Assembly (NCBI RefSeq): GCF_910592395.1
Contig: NC_088314.1
Location: forward strand, 16,465,998 to 16,529,997
Direction: 5' to 3'
Length of the DNA stretch: 64,000 nucleotides
Origin: Lineus longissimus
Lineage: Eukaryota; Nemertea; Pilidiophora; Heteronemertea; Lineidae
The translations under genes and the position numbers were made by a program. The notes below the pieces were generated by a model. It was given only the letters and a program-made list of their open reading frames with translations, was not told the origin of the DNA and did no database searches. Of the stretch, positions 11,516-25,800 are shown one piece after another. Every line of letters starts with the position of its first letter. Position 1 is the stretch's first letter.

Positions 11516-13833
11516 GGGTCCACCTAATGTGCGTCCGGAACTCTGTTTGCGCGTCCGGAGCGCGTCCGGAAGAGAAAGTGCGCGTCCGGAACAATTTCCT
11601 ATGTAAATATGAACCTATTGTTGCATTAAATGGCTTAAATAGCATTTTAATTCCATGTAGAGAAAATAAAATTGAAAAAAATCTTTTTGGTGACTTTGTA
11701 TTTTACAATTTTCAGCGAGGTGGTTAATTACTAATGCCATAATCATATCCCAACTTCCTTACGCGCCTTCTCCTGTTGTGGTCGTCTAAGTCGGTATGAG
11801 TTTGTCTTTGCGTGCCGTGGGATAAGGGGCAATAGCAATTATTGTGAAGCCAATTTGCGCTTTTAGGGGGGAGGGGAGGGGATCGAGGGGGGGGGGGGAA
11901 GGGGGTCAACTAAATTAAGTGCGGTTTTAAGAGCTTCAACTAAAGATGAGCTTAATGATTATTTTCCTGGGTATATATCTTATTCATTAAAATAAAAATG
12001 CCAGTTTTTCTACCATTCGACAGAGTGGGCCCGGGAGGGGGGGGACTTATTTTTTAGATTAATTTCTAATTGGCTACACTTAAATTTAGGTATGGCTTAT
12101 TATCAAAGGATCTAGTGATGACAGTGGATTTAAGGATACACTCACATCAAAGAAGTAGTACAATTTTCACTTATTTTTCTCACAAAATATATTTTTGGGG
12201 GTTTGGGGGACTCATCCCCCAACTGGCTAAATATGTCAGAAGGACGGGGTTTGGGGGGCTCCCCGGGTCCCCCATGTCAAACAGTTGTGTGAGTTCACTA
12301 GAGATTGCTCTTTACATATTAATGTGAACACATCTCACTAATTGACACTTTGACTGTATAGCGATTTTCAATAACATATTTGATTCTGATTTTTTGTGAA
12401 ATTAACAATGATAAGACACTCTGACGGCATTCCATGTGCTGAGACACCAGATACCAGTCTAATCCATTACAACACGGCTACTATCGAAATTCTGCAACTG
12501 CAACAACAATTGGTTGAGGAGAAACGTCAGTAAACTGGGATTTGATGGCTGTGTAACACCCAAATCACCCCGCTGAAAATTGTAAAATACAAAGTCACCA
12601 AGGAGATTTTTTCCAATTTTATTTTCTCTACATGGAAATATGTAAAGTCAAGAACTTAGTGAGCCCCCCTTTAGGTCGGGGGAGCTCCCCCGAACCCCCC
12701 TACGAGCATATGTTAAGTGCAAGCTCTAACAACTACAGCTGTTACAATGGGGGGACACCCCCCAAACCCCCCTCCGTCGACATAGGTTTTTACCAGTGCG
12801 TTGGGGGGAAGCTCCCCCCAAACCCCCCCGGTGAACAGTCAACTAGCCCTTCTGTGTCATACTGCTGGAGGGGGGGGGTGCGATGGGACCATCCATATAG
12901 TTCCTTCCGACACATTTTTGTTTTGGTAATGTAATACATTGTGATTGACCTTATTCACGGGAATCGGGCGTTTCCAGTGATATACGACACAAATGGGTTG
13001 TCCTCATGCATTCACTTTCGAAACGCATTTTAAAATAGATGTTACGTCCTGTTAATGGGGCACGTCATCATCGCGTACATTTGGGAAAAACTCCCTAACG
13101 AGACCGGAGCAGACGGCTGAAAGTAGTTTAATTATTGGCCGCTAGGGTACAGAATGTACGTCGCTCACCCGAATTTTTCACGCAACTATAGCTAAATAGA
13201 GCTAGTTCTAGTTTGTGATTCAATTTGATACTTCAGATTTGGGCAGAAGACCAATATAACTTAGTCGTCAGTGTGGTTTTAAGCTGGAAAAACGTATTTG
13301 TTTTTCTTAAAGTGCCTTTTTTGGACGGGTGTGTGCGAGTGTTTTGTTTTTATGTCACGTGACCCTGATCATGTCGACACAAAATTGAAATAAACCACCC
13401 TTTTCTGTCATTATTTAGGACGGATATTTCTCTGATAAAAATATTAATATAATTGGCCAATTTCTTAGGCATATGATGTAGCGAATTCCCATGAAGATTT
13501 AAATTAATTTCAACCAATGGGATAGCAACCACCACCGGAAGATCGCGGAGAAATCGGTAAACTCAACGGAGTTAATTCAGAAAAATACCAAAAAAAATTG
13601 TTTGTAGGATATACAATCTCTCTTTATTTCTCATCATTCATTTACATTATCTACTCCCGCACACACGTGTATCTTAAGAGCCCCTCCTAAAGGGGGGCTT
13701 ATTAAAATGCTATTTAAGCCATCTAATGCAACATTAAGTTCATATTTACATAGGAAATTGTTCCGGACGCGCACTTTCTCTTCCGGACGCGCTCCGGACG
13801 CACAAATTGTTCCGGACGCGCATTAGGTAGACC
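11516..13833 (+). mobile_element. Mutator-like (MULE-type) non-autonomous element, copy 1, with nested insertion
   Basis: The long terminal inverted repeats are rich in CCGGACGCG and CCGGAAC motifs and begin GGTCYACCTAATG. The flanking direct repeat is 9 bp with 8 matches (CTCTGATTT at 11507-11515, GTCTGATTT at 13834-13842). An inverted copy of the same family is at 37896-39174. A 9-11 bp target duplication with long inverted repeats is typical of Mutator-like elements, but no transposase is present, so the superfamily is inferred. The right end is 23 bp from the ACAD9 ATG. Much of the interior is G- or C-run-rich with no gene. Confidence 0.82.
12638..13701. mobile_element. Nested insertion inside the Mutator-like element
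   Basis: The other family copy is continuous where this copy is interrupted: both flanks (CTCTACATGGAA and TTAAAATGCTATTTAAG) are joined directly in the 37896-39174 copy. The inserted ~1.06 kb carries inverted ends of the type AGCCCCCCTTTAGG (near 12660 and 13687-13699). No recognisable protein is encoded. It could alternatively be the fuller ancestral interior that the other copy has lost. Confidence 0.6.
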
Positions 13834-13856
13834 GTCTGATTTTTGTGCACAAAAAC

Positions 13857-16800
13857 ATGTTTTCCTCTAAATTTGTGCAACTGCGTCAAGCAGTTCTTCG
13901 ACATCATTGTATCTCACGCCTTAACCAACAATCTTCATGTGCTGCCATCCGATTTAAATCCACAGATGTGGCCTCAGCTGAAGAAGCAAGTGGTGGTGAT
14001 GATGTCTCTTCTGATTCAAAGAAGAAGCCCCTGACAAATATTCCATTTGCCAAGGATTTATTTCTTGGAAAATTTGATACGGTACGCATTAGGGAACGAG
14101 TTTACAATCCCCGATCACACCCCAAAAAAAGGTCATCGGTTGACTAACCAAGCACCACTGTTCAATGGATTTATAGTTGAATGCGATCAAACTACGTCAT
14201 TTCCGATCGGGGATTCTAAAGTTTAGCCCGCATTAGTGGCATAGACAGGACAAAAGTTAGAAAACGTTGTGTGGAGATGAAAAATTGTGATGTCACGTGA
14301 GCGACCGTGTTTGTTCTTATCTTTTTAATCTTTCATCACAATTTCGTCTCTGACTGTCGTACGAATGAATTGGAGATGATGTCGCTGACGTAAACACGAA
14401 TCAATTGCGTCATTGACATAAGAAAAAATTGTTAAATTGTACAATCCCTGCAGATTGGAAATGACATAGTTTCATCGCATTCAATGATAAACTTATTGAA
14501 CAATGGAACTTATTTCATCAATCGATGAACTTTTTTGGGTCGTGTTCGGTGATTGTGAACTCGTGCCGAAAAAACGTCACTGTGCTGAATACGTAAAAAC
14601 GTCTGAAGTCTGATGTCTGAGGTTCCTAGTTGTGTGAGGCTGATGATCTCATGAATACTCTTCTTCGCCCAGCGCTATTTCATTTTATTTGTCGGCCTAC
14701 AGTCTCAACTTCTTATCTGATCTCAAATCATTGCAGATGCTCCAACAGGAAGTCAAAGCCAACTCAAATAATCTGTCAGGGTGCTTCCATTTTTGTTCCG
14801 CTGCTCAAAAAAAAATGGACAAAATATATTTGTCTGAGTGCTGCGTTTGGACAAAAATAAAAGCAGACTGGAGAATTTGGAAACTATTTTAAGGCCTACA
14901 CTGTCCTTTCTAAATTGAATATGAGATGTATTGTAAGCACACACTAAATGTAAATTTGAAGATTACTGCTGTGAAGGCCCCAGGACATTGGGAGTGTTTA
15001 TTTCTATTCTGTGCCACTAGTAAATACCTTGTTCACCAACAGCTTCCCCCTTTGATACCATTTTAAATTCTATTTCATCTAGAGCATCTTAGAATACCCA
15101 GAGATTGAGAATACAGAAGAACTCGAAGAATTAAATGCCCTTGTTGCCCCAGTTGAGAAATTTTTTCATGAGGATTGTAAGTATAGATCGTATGCTAAAA
15201 TAAACTTCGGCCATTTTGAAAAGACCCTTATCACAGGCAGCATAAGTTTACCATGACATAAAAGTCAAATTTAAATCAAATCATCACCAAAAGCATTCAA
15301 AATATCATGAACATTGAAAGGTATGGACAACTTCAGGTAAATTGCTTGAATAAGCTGGTATATTTTTACCTTTATACCATGGTAAACAAACGTTGCCTGT
15401 GAAAAGGATCGTTTCAAAATGGCCGAAATTTATTTTCGCAGGGTGTCTATTGCTATCCAAGTACTGTAAACCCCTTTATTTCCACAAGCCTAATGTAACT
15501 TGATGACATAACACCATCACCTGGCGCCAACAGCAGCCAGCACCCTATGTGTAGGAATTATGCGCAAATCATGTATAGTAGCTAGAGCATGTTATGGAGC
15601 AACTGCAGAATACCCGGGACACTATGTGCTAAATGATAGGAATGTGTACATAATGTACAGAGGGACAGAGTGTACATAATGTACAGAGCTACTACTGTCC
15701 CGGCTATTCTGCAGTTAGGCGGCATGGTATAAACATGAGTATGAGCAATGATTAAGTTCAGAGAATGTGAACTGACACCAAAACTGAATAAACTCAAACT
15801 GATGAGAAATAATGAGTTATTCTTAGAGACATCAAGTAGCTCAGAGGAGTTATGTTTAAGAGTGGTGTTGGGAGAAACTAAGCCCTGCCAACTTCCTGTC
15901 AACTTAGTCTAGAATTTCTGTTCCATTTTCACTAAGTTTGGAGTTGATTAAACTTCAGGAAGCTATCCAAGACCAAAAATGGACTATGGGGTATAATGCT
16001 TGGGATATATCGACCGCCTGGCAGCGAATGAGTCTGAAGGGGTTAAGGCCCCACAAAAATGAAGGGTGTGCAATTAAATGCCATCTACAGTTGTTCTCTT
16101 TACATGTTCTCATCGAACGCTTGTTATTTTTTCAGTGGATTCCAAGTCGATTGATGAAAATGCCAAAATACCTGACGAGACTCTCCAACAGATCAAGGAC
16201 TTGGGTCTGTTTGGACAACAGATTCCACCGGAATATGGTAAGGATATTGGTGGTTGCATCCGCAATGATATTATTTCCAGAAAGAAAACACTACTCTTCA
16301 AGCTTTTTTACTAGGTATTCATTTTTCAACAGATAGAAGGTCTTTTAGTAATAAATATGTTGATGAACATTGCAGATTTTAAGTCTGTTTATCGTTTTCA
16401 CTAATGATTTTCTCTCAACAGGTGGCCTTGGGTTCAATGCGACCAAATTTGCCCGAATTGCAGAAATCACCGCTTTGGATGGAGCCGTGGCAGTCACTTT
16501 AGCAGCTCATCAGTCTATCGGGCTCAAGGTAATTCTGAATTATAGACACTGCCCTGTTTACCTGTGAGGGGTATGACAGGCCTTAAGACTAAGAGTAATA
16601 TTATCACCAACAGTAAAGCTTCGATGAACCCTAAGACCAATGTCATTGCAATGTCTCATCTATCGGGTATTAAATACGTTTTTCACACTCATTAATGAGA
16701 ATATTTCTCCTCAACAGCTTGATTTTGCGATGGCTAATGTATTGAGACTGAGAGTACCCTTTGTATGTCAGTAGAATTCTCAAAAATTTGACTAGAATTA

Positions 16801-19800
16801 CTCCGGAATCCAGTTTTTCACACCCATGAATGAGAATATTTCTCCTTAACAGCTTGATTTTGCGATGGCAAATGTATTGAGACTAAGAGTACCCTTTGTA
16901 TGTCAGTAGAATTCTCTAGAATTTGACTAGAAATACTTCAGAGTCGAGTTGAAATACTATTTAGACATTTTGGGGATTGGCAGGTATGAACAGATACCCT
17001 GCCTCTTGTCCTGTTATACTTGATATCTTACAGCTATTCTCTGCTTTTAGGGTATCCTCATTGCTGGTACTGATGCTCAAAAACAAAAATATCTTCCAAA
17101 GTTAGCCACAGGAGAACATGTGGCTGCCTTCGCTCTTACAGAACCATCCAGGTAAGTCCTGAAAATACTGCTATAAGGCTGTATGTTGGTTACACGTTCC
17201 CATTCGAACACGAAAACTCCATCTCCAAGAAGAGGAGGTATCCACACTTACTATTATTTAGTCCTCTTCGTGCCTATAGGGATAATCTATCTATCTATGT
17301 ATCACATTTATATAGCGCCCTTGTCAGTCCTATATTGGGTCGTTCAAAGGCGCTTAACAAAAACGGAGTCTCTATAAGATGATAGTCTTTGACAACAATA
17401 AACAATTCTAATGTTCGTAATGTTGTTGAAAAAGGTGGGTCTTGAGGAGTGTCTTAAAAGTTGTGATGGAGTCCGCATTTCGAATATTACTAGGGAGGTC
17501 ATTCCAGAGTGCTGCTGCGGCACACTGGAATGTACGCTCTAATAAGGCTTCAATCTTCAGTCTCCACCCACTCCGGTCGGCATCCTGTCAGTGGATGTTT
17601 CCCCAGGTCGGACCTAGCTGTCTCATCACCTTTTCTACTGTTTCGCGCCAGGTCTCTTTTGGACTGCCTCGATTTCTTCTCCCATCGGCTGTCATATGGA
17701 GTGCTGTCCTTGGGAGTGTGCCTGGTGGTACTCGGCACACATGTCCAAGACAAGTCCAGCGTCGTCTTTGGACCATCTTAGTGATTGGTGTTCCCCCTGT
17801 TCTTTGGAGTAGGTCTACATTGTTGATCCTGTTGGGCCAAAAGATCCTGCAGATTCTTCAAAAATCCAGACTGGTAGAAAATATCAGTGAAGTAAATTTT
17901 TGCTTTGTTGTGTAAAAAATGTGTGATATTTTTCTAAAGAAGATATTTCTAAAACTTTCAGCGGGAGTGATGCTGCTTCCATCCAGACAAGGGCCACATT
18001 GTCAGAAGATGGCAAAACATTCCTACTCAATGGTGGAAAAATCTGGATCTCGAACGGAGGAATTGCACATATATTCACAGTATTTGCAAAGACGGAGGTG
18101 GTCGATGCTAAGACGGTAAGATATCATCATTCTCCATGTGCCTTATTATATATGAGGAGTTGACTCCGATTCGACCTGAGTTAGCTCACCATGCATCAAC
18201 CCTTTCAACGTGGAACGATGCACTAGTAAGGCATTTCCTGTAGTAGGATCTACCCCTTGACGTCTTGGTACTGATATCGATTTTTCCGACGTCACGCTGA
18301 TGGCGCTTGATAACCCCGCAACTGCGACGATAAATGGAAACGACGTTGCGTCTTAATAGCGGGGTGACGTGAACTCGGATCTCGGCTTTGCACTCACGTG
18401 GCGTAAAGGTCTTTTGCGCCAGGACTTGGGCGTATTGAAAATAACGAATAACGTGTTTTTGTACTATCTAAGAGCTAAAACAAAATTGGAAAAGCATCAA
18501 ACACGTTCAGAAAAATTGTTTACTGATGAACCAGAAGAAGAACAAACATACTGCAATAAAAAGCCGACCATTCTCTTTCATAAGATGATGCAATTTTTCT
18601 GCCTCTTTTTGTAGGGTGAGAAGAAAGATAAAGTGAGTGCATTTATCGTGGAGCGGGCGTTTGGTGGAGTTACGAGTGGAAAACCAGAAGATAAACTCGG
18701 TATTAGGGGATCAAACAGTAAGCCTTTTATATTTTTCACCCACCCTGTTACTCTCATTTTCAACTCACAGGCGCGTGAAGATACTAGACTCAATTGATCA
18801 GCTGTGGCTCACTTTGTAGATGTACTTCACCTCAAAATTTCTTCAAACTTTCTCAGAGGGGTTTTAAACCCTCTGAGAAAATTCTTTTTACTTAAACATT
18901 GCACTATTACCAAGTTTTAATTTGAAATGTTTTACCAAAGATTTTATGTGGTGTGCAAAGGACTCTGTCCATGACAGTTCTCTCATGCAATAGAGTGTAT
19001 GTTACATTGCGCTTTATGGTTAGGTTGGCATCTATTCCTGATATATATTTTAAAGTGATACTATGATGTGATTTACAACTTTGCGGAAATACGTCCGTTT
19101 TTAATTGTTGATCACAAATGTAAAGCTCAAATTTTCCATTTTTGATTAGATTTATTATAAAATCGCTGAATGTAAACCACCGCGACCGCGAAAATGTTCA
19201 TGTTGTGACGTCATCAACGAAAACGTCATCGGCGTAGCGCAATTTCAACAGCATCGAAGCGAGCCGTCCGGGCGGGATTAAACCATCAATTTCTAGAAAA
19301 TGTGCATTTCGATTCGAAAACCTTACCGATTTATGAGAAAGTGACGTAGTCATTTGTCAAAAACAGCTAAAACATTATATGGTGAAATTTGACACGAGTT
19401 ACCCTTTAATTTTAATTCATATTTTAATTTATTGGTTTCAATTTCAGCGTGTGAAGTTCATTTTGATAACACTCCAATTCCTGTTGAAAATGTTCTTGGT
19501 GAAGTTGGAGGTGGATTTAAGGTCAGTCCTGTTTTTTCTTCTTTTTACACATCTTCTATGAAAAAAAAGAGAACGCTTATACATGTACAGTAGAACCTCT
19601 CTATTAAGGACACCGATGGGACTAACAAACACTGTCCTTAATAGAGAGGTGTCATGATTAGAGAAGTCAAATTGAATGGTAACAACCAATTTGGGACCAA
19701 AACTAGTGTCCTTAGTAGAGAGGTTGTCCTTACTACAGAGGTGTCAGCTAAGGGAGATTCCACTTAACTATGTCTGGAAGCTTTTCCCAGTAGCAATAGT

Positions 19801-22800
19801 TATATAGTACCATAACATCCCTGGAATGCAGTACTTTAAAGTCATTTTTGCCGATCTGATTGCTGTTAGTCAGCACTTAGTCTGCTTCAGTGTCAACAAA
19901 AATCAATTCACATGACATCACATTGTGCTGCATCGTGTTAACAGATCTCATCAATCCATCTGTCGTTTAAAGATGGAGGTCTTCACACCGGCATGAAACA
20001 ATTTCAAGCAAATGTCCTTTCTTCAGGTGACATATTAGAGGTGGCATATTAGATTTTCATAGCTATGCTGTTTTTACCATGATGCTGTGTTTGGGTCCTC
20101 ACACAAGGCGTTTAGTTTTAGAATTTCATTTGTTTTACCGTTTAGATCCTAACCGGTCGATATCCGGCCACTGCTTTTCATCTATACATCCCCAACTGGC
20201 CACTAACCGCCCACCAGTACGTCCCTATTCTAGAGCGACACCATCACCATTTGTAATTAAGCAATGAAACCAAGGGCGGCTTTCGGCCGGTTAGGGATTT
20301 GTTGATGAAATATAGGACATTCAGTGGCTAGCTTGAACAGGGGTGCTGTGCTTTTGGAGGTCTTTTGGGGTAAAGATGCTGAAATGATGCAAGGAAATTT
20401 ATGAGATTGTCCGAGGATCTAAAGGGTTAAACTTTCTCCACGATGCTTGACACCTGATTAAACCTTTCCTTTTCTATTTCAGATTGCCATGAATATTCTC
20501 AACAGCGGGCGTTTCTCAATGGGAAGTTCAGCTGCTGGAATTCTCAAAAACCTTATGGGTAAATAATTCAAACTTGCTTCGGCCAAAAAAATAAGTCTTC
20601 CTTGTCCGATTTTATATTCCGTCTGTTCCGACCCCTGTGCACCAAACTTTTTTCTCTCCATGATATCGTGCATCAATTTTCAACTTTTTCCGCCCGTAGG
20701 TTCAACGATGGAGCATGCCAGTACAAGAAGTCAATTCGGGAAGAAACTGATAGAATTTGATCTCATCAAGGTAAGATGGATACTCAGCGATGGATTTAGG
20801 GGGTGGTGCAAGAGGCTCGCAACCCTCGGGTTCTCCACTATGCTTTTTGTCCAGGCCAGTACACGAACAGATACATTTTTTCCATCTTAGCATTCGGACA
20901 AAAAAGTCAGCTCCAAAATAGATTCAAAAAGTTGGTAATGGTTTAACTGTTAGAGCACTCGAGCAGATTTGGTGCCAACCTGGACAGAACTGAAGTGAAT
21001 GTTTTGAAGAACACTGACCCACCGCCCTTTTTATCGGTGATGATTAGCATTTTTTATAAGGGTGTGCCTCACCCTAAGAAGCAAAGAACTGCTCCTAATT
21101 TTTATAGCCCGCCAGCCCGTAAAATGTGTGTTGGACTCAAAATTTCGGTAATTTTGGGTAATAGATCCTAGACCCCTGTATGGTATCCCCAGGCGTCTCA
21201 ACTGTGGAGTGAGACTGTACCACCAGGCAATCTGGGGAAAACCCTACAGGCGCTAAGTAGGATCGAGGACGATCCATCTCTGTCCGAAGGGGGAATGATG
21301 TATAGTACCCCCAGGTTTGTGGCACGGCTTAACCCGCCGGCCATGAGGGAATTCCTTTATGGCCCAGTGGTTGGCGCGTTGGCCCCAGAGTGGAAGTTAA
21401 GCAACGTTGAGCACGGTCAACCTTTGGATCGGTGACCGGCGCGTACAAAACAACCCCTCATTTCCATGATCATAGCTTTGGTCTTCTCTCTAGGAGGTGC
21501 TGCACCACTGGGCAATTGGCCAAGCACTATCAAAATTGTCACCTAGAGATCCAAGGTTCAAGTCCTGCAGCCAGTCATTCAGCTAGCAGCTTGTTAACAC
21601 CTTGAAAAGGGTCTATAGGCAGGAGCTAAAGGGTCAACTTGTTGTTTTGTGGTGACTGATATGTACTGTTAAGGGACAGGGTTGTGTTTCACTCAGTGAT
21701 GAATATATATCGATCAGTACAGGTGAGAATACTTGCACTCTTCTGTGACACAAGAGAGAACTCAATTGACTAGTACTTTGTGTAACTTAATCTGGCCTAC
21801 CTGGCGTCTACCTATAGACTCTCTTTAGAAATACATGTAAAATGCTTCATTTGCTTCCAGAACCATGTGCCAAAGAATTGATTACAAAATTCTTCTCCTT
21901 GTCTGCAAGTGCTAACATGGTCTAGCTCTGAACTACAGTAGAACCTCTCTTAGTGGACACCTCTCTGTTAAGGACAACATCTCTATTAAGGACACTAGTT
22001 TTGGTCCCACTTTGGTTGTTTCCATTCAATTTGACCTCACTAATCAGGACACCTCTCTATTAAGGACAGCACTTTTCAGTCCCGGGGATGTCGTCAATAG
22101 AGAGGTTCTACTGTATATCGGTGCTATTCCATTATTACAATAACGACGATACTTCAATTTGCATTTTTAGGAAAAATTTGCCAAGATGGCCACGACAGTT
22201 TACGCAATGGAGAGTATGGCGTATCTGGTCGCTGGGACAATTGACAAGTATGAGAAGCCTGATCAGTCAGTGGAGGCGGCCATGATAAAGGTAGGAACAA
22301 GGGCGAAAAGCTAAAGGCCAGGTCTGCTCGTAAATTTGTTCAAGTAGGCCTTTAAGTAGGCCTATTATCTTTGTAGGTGATGTTGTGCCGTAGGCCTTCT
22401 GTGGTTCGACAGTTTTCATAAGCTTGGACTGGAAACCACAGGTGACAATCTACCGACTATCCACAGGGCACTGCCTCACTCAGAGGAGAATGAAATTAGG
22501 ACGGAAAAATCAATTGACTTAACTGGGATTTGAATCACAGTTCTCAGAGAACACCTTCACAGAATAGGCCTACAAGAATCTGCTTGATGTGCATGTGGAG
22601 GCAGGCACCAGATTCCAGATCATGTGCTTCACCCCTGCTTCCTTTGGAAGAATAGAGAGGAATACTGCCCTAAGGACATCACCACTCTAACCAAAAGGCT
22701 CTGGGGGTCTATTGTAGAACTCTCCAGGACAGCCAAATTTGTCACCAAAAAGAGACTGGCTGTCTAGTGTGAATATCAAAAATTCCAAACACAGAAGAAG

Positions 22801-25800
22801 AAGAAGATAAGCTTGGATGTCCCAGGTTTTACAACAGTGGCCACTGTCATTTTGCCCAAAACCTCAGCTGTCACCTCAGTTTTGACCTATATTTTAGCTC
22901 CACTCCCACAGTGTTTGGTGAGACAACCTTTACCTCAATTTCTATATCTATCCCTCAATACAAAGTTTTAAAAACATGAATTTTTTCGGTGCTCGATAGA
23001 AAATGACATATATTTTCTGTATTTGTAGGTTTTCAGTTCAGAAGGTGCGTGGGAATGCGGGAGTGAGTGCCTGCAGATTTTGGGTGGTCTGGGATACATG
23101 AAGGACTACCCCTATGAGAGAATGCTGAGGGATGCTAGAATCATGACGATATTTGAGGTAAAGTACCTTCTTTTTTGTCCCAAGATCCTGAAACTCGAAT
23201 TTTGGAGGGAAGCATTTTTGACAGCGGCTCCATTTTGACAGGTGAATAAAACATCTTCCAAAAGAACGACCAAAAGCGGGGTGAAATTGGACCTGTGGGG
23301 AAAATGATGCCCAACTTCCAAAATTCTACTATGATGAGTTAAGCCCTTTGAATTATCTTTTAGCATCTTTTTGTACAGTTATTCATTTAAAATAAAAGAT
23401 TTACCTTGCATACTTCAAGTTGTATGGTGAATAATGAATGGGACATTTCATCCCACTTTGGGGCTAGTGTCACCCCGTCTTGTGGTAGCTCACTGAAGGG
23501 GCTAGTGTCACCCCGTCTTGTGGTAGCTCACTGATGGGGCTAGTGTCACCCCGTCTTGTGGTAGCTCACTGATGGGGCTAGTGTCACCCCGTGTTGTTTT
23601 AGCTCACTGATGGGGCTAGTGTCACCCTGTCTTGTGGTAGCTCACTGATGGGGCTAGTGTCACCCCGTCTTGTGGTAGCTCACTGATGGGGCTAGTGTCA
23701 CCCCGTCATGTGGTAGCTCACTGATGGGGCTAAGGTCACCCCGTCTTGTGGTAGCTCACTGATGGGGCTAGTGTCACCCCGTCTTGTGGTAGCTCACTGA
23801 AGGGGCTAGTGTCACCCCGTCTTGTGGTAGCTCACTGATGGGGCTAGTGTCACCCTGTCTTGTGGTCGCTCACTGAAGGAAGCATAGTCTTCGGTGTCGA
23901 TAGGACAAGTCACCGTGACCACTGATAGTGATAGGTTTTAAATAGTAGATCTGGATACGATATCAACTAGTTCACGATGGGGACAGGGCTTCAAAGGCCT
24001 ACGCCGTTCGTTAAAAAATTTGAATTTGTAATTGAATTTGAATATTTTCAATTGCGTAAATACATAATAAACATAAATTTCAGCATTGATTTTCTGTAGA
24101 CAAATAGCCAAATACTATAAATACCAAGTTTCAACAAATTCGTATTCATGATAACTGGATGACAGCATTGTAGTGCATTTTTATTTAACTTGACCACCAG
24201 TAATTACGAACAGGGTACCCCTTTAAGAGAAGGCTTTCCTACAACCAGATATTTCAAGTTCGGACTCTTTTTCGTTTCAGGGCACGAACGAAATTCTACG
24301 GATGTTTATTGCTCTTGCTGGAGTCCAGCATGCTGGGAGAGAGCTCAAGGATTCTGTCAGGTAAGCTATACAGTAGAACCTCCATTAGCGGACACCTCTC
24401 TATTAAGGACAACCTCTCTATTAAGGACAACCTCTCTATTAAGGACACTAGTTCTGGTCCCAAATTGGTTGTTTCCATTCAACTTGACCTCTCTAATCAG
24501 GACACCTCTCATTTAAGGGACACCACTTGTCAGTCCCGAGGGTGTCCTTAATAGAGAGGTTCTACTGTAGTTGCAGTGTTTTGTCAACTTTTAACCCTTG
24601 ATGACCAGAACCAGAACTAGAACTGCTGCTTTAACCTCGGTGCCTTGTCGTTTAATTTTCACAGCATAGCACAAAAACATCTCATAACCGTGGGTGAAGT
24701 TGTTTTTCACCAAACTCGTTCATGGAATCAATTTTGATGACAACTGAAGACTCGGATACTCGGATGTTCAATATATAGTTTTATTTGAAACCTGAAACAT
24801 GTGGACTACATTTAGCACCGGACAGTAAAATAGACATGAATTACAAACAGTGACATACAAAAGTGAAAAAGAATAATTTTTGGTATTTTAAGAATATATG
24901 TAAAGAAGGAACCTACAAGACAGTAATACAACGTGGAACTTAATGAAATGCCTAAAATAAATACTTACAAATCCGAAACTACCGAAACCGAAATGTGTGG
25001 TTGTCCGGGACAAAGAACCTGCCCTTACTATATGTACTTCCAGACCAAGTGCAGTAAAAATTGTGAATGACAAAAAGGGCGTAAAAGAAGCCTAAAAGGT
25101 AAAAATAGCTCGTGACGTAAAAAGTGCCGCCAAAACCGAAGTGCGAAGTTCGCGAAATTTAAAACTGGTAAATAGAATAAAAGAAAGTCCAAGATTCGCA
25201 TTATCAGCGAAACAACAACCACTTTTTAAAATGGCATTTCTTGTTTACCTAACAGGAAGCTGAAGGACCCACTCAATAACCTTGGCTTTTTGATGACTAC
25301 TGCTTTGGAGAGAGTGAGGAAAAAAAACCCTAGACTCACACAGAAGATTCATGAATTTGTCCATCCTACCTTTACTGTGAGTATTTTTAAATGAGTTCAG
25401 TGTAACCTCCCTTAGCGGACACCTTTCTATTAAGGACAACCTCTCTATTAAGGACTCCCGCTCTATTGCGGACTCCCTCTATTAAGGACACTACATTTAG
25501 TACCAACTGTTAATTTCGATTGAATTTGACTTCTGTAATGATGACACCTCTGAATTAAAGGACAGCATTTGTCAGTTTGAGGGTGTCCACAGCAGAGAGT
25601 TCCTACTATATTTGGAAAATAGTGTGGAAAAGGGGTTTTAGAAATTGAGTTTGAGCTTTGTAAATGAGTATTTGAAAGTGAGAATTGGATTTTAGGGCAT
25701 TTGCAGGTGTTATATTGAGTAAAACCTACCCAGTGACTGTGCTAAATTGTGAGTCGGGAAGTTCTTGTTTCAAAACCGGGGCTCACCTCGCTTCTAGTGG

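Noticed and set aside
17442-17915. A plus-strand 157-codon frame in ACAD9 intron 5
   Set aside because: It is the shadow of a LINE reverse-transcriptase remnant on the other strand and lies between correctly phased ACAD9 exons.
23456-23878. Regularly spaced repeats that might suggest a CRISPR array
   Set aside because: The repeats are contiguous with no unique spacers, and the DNA is eukaryotic.
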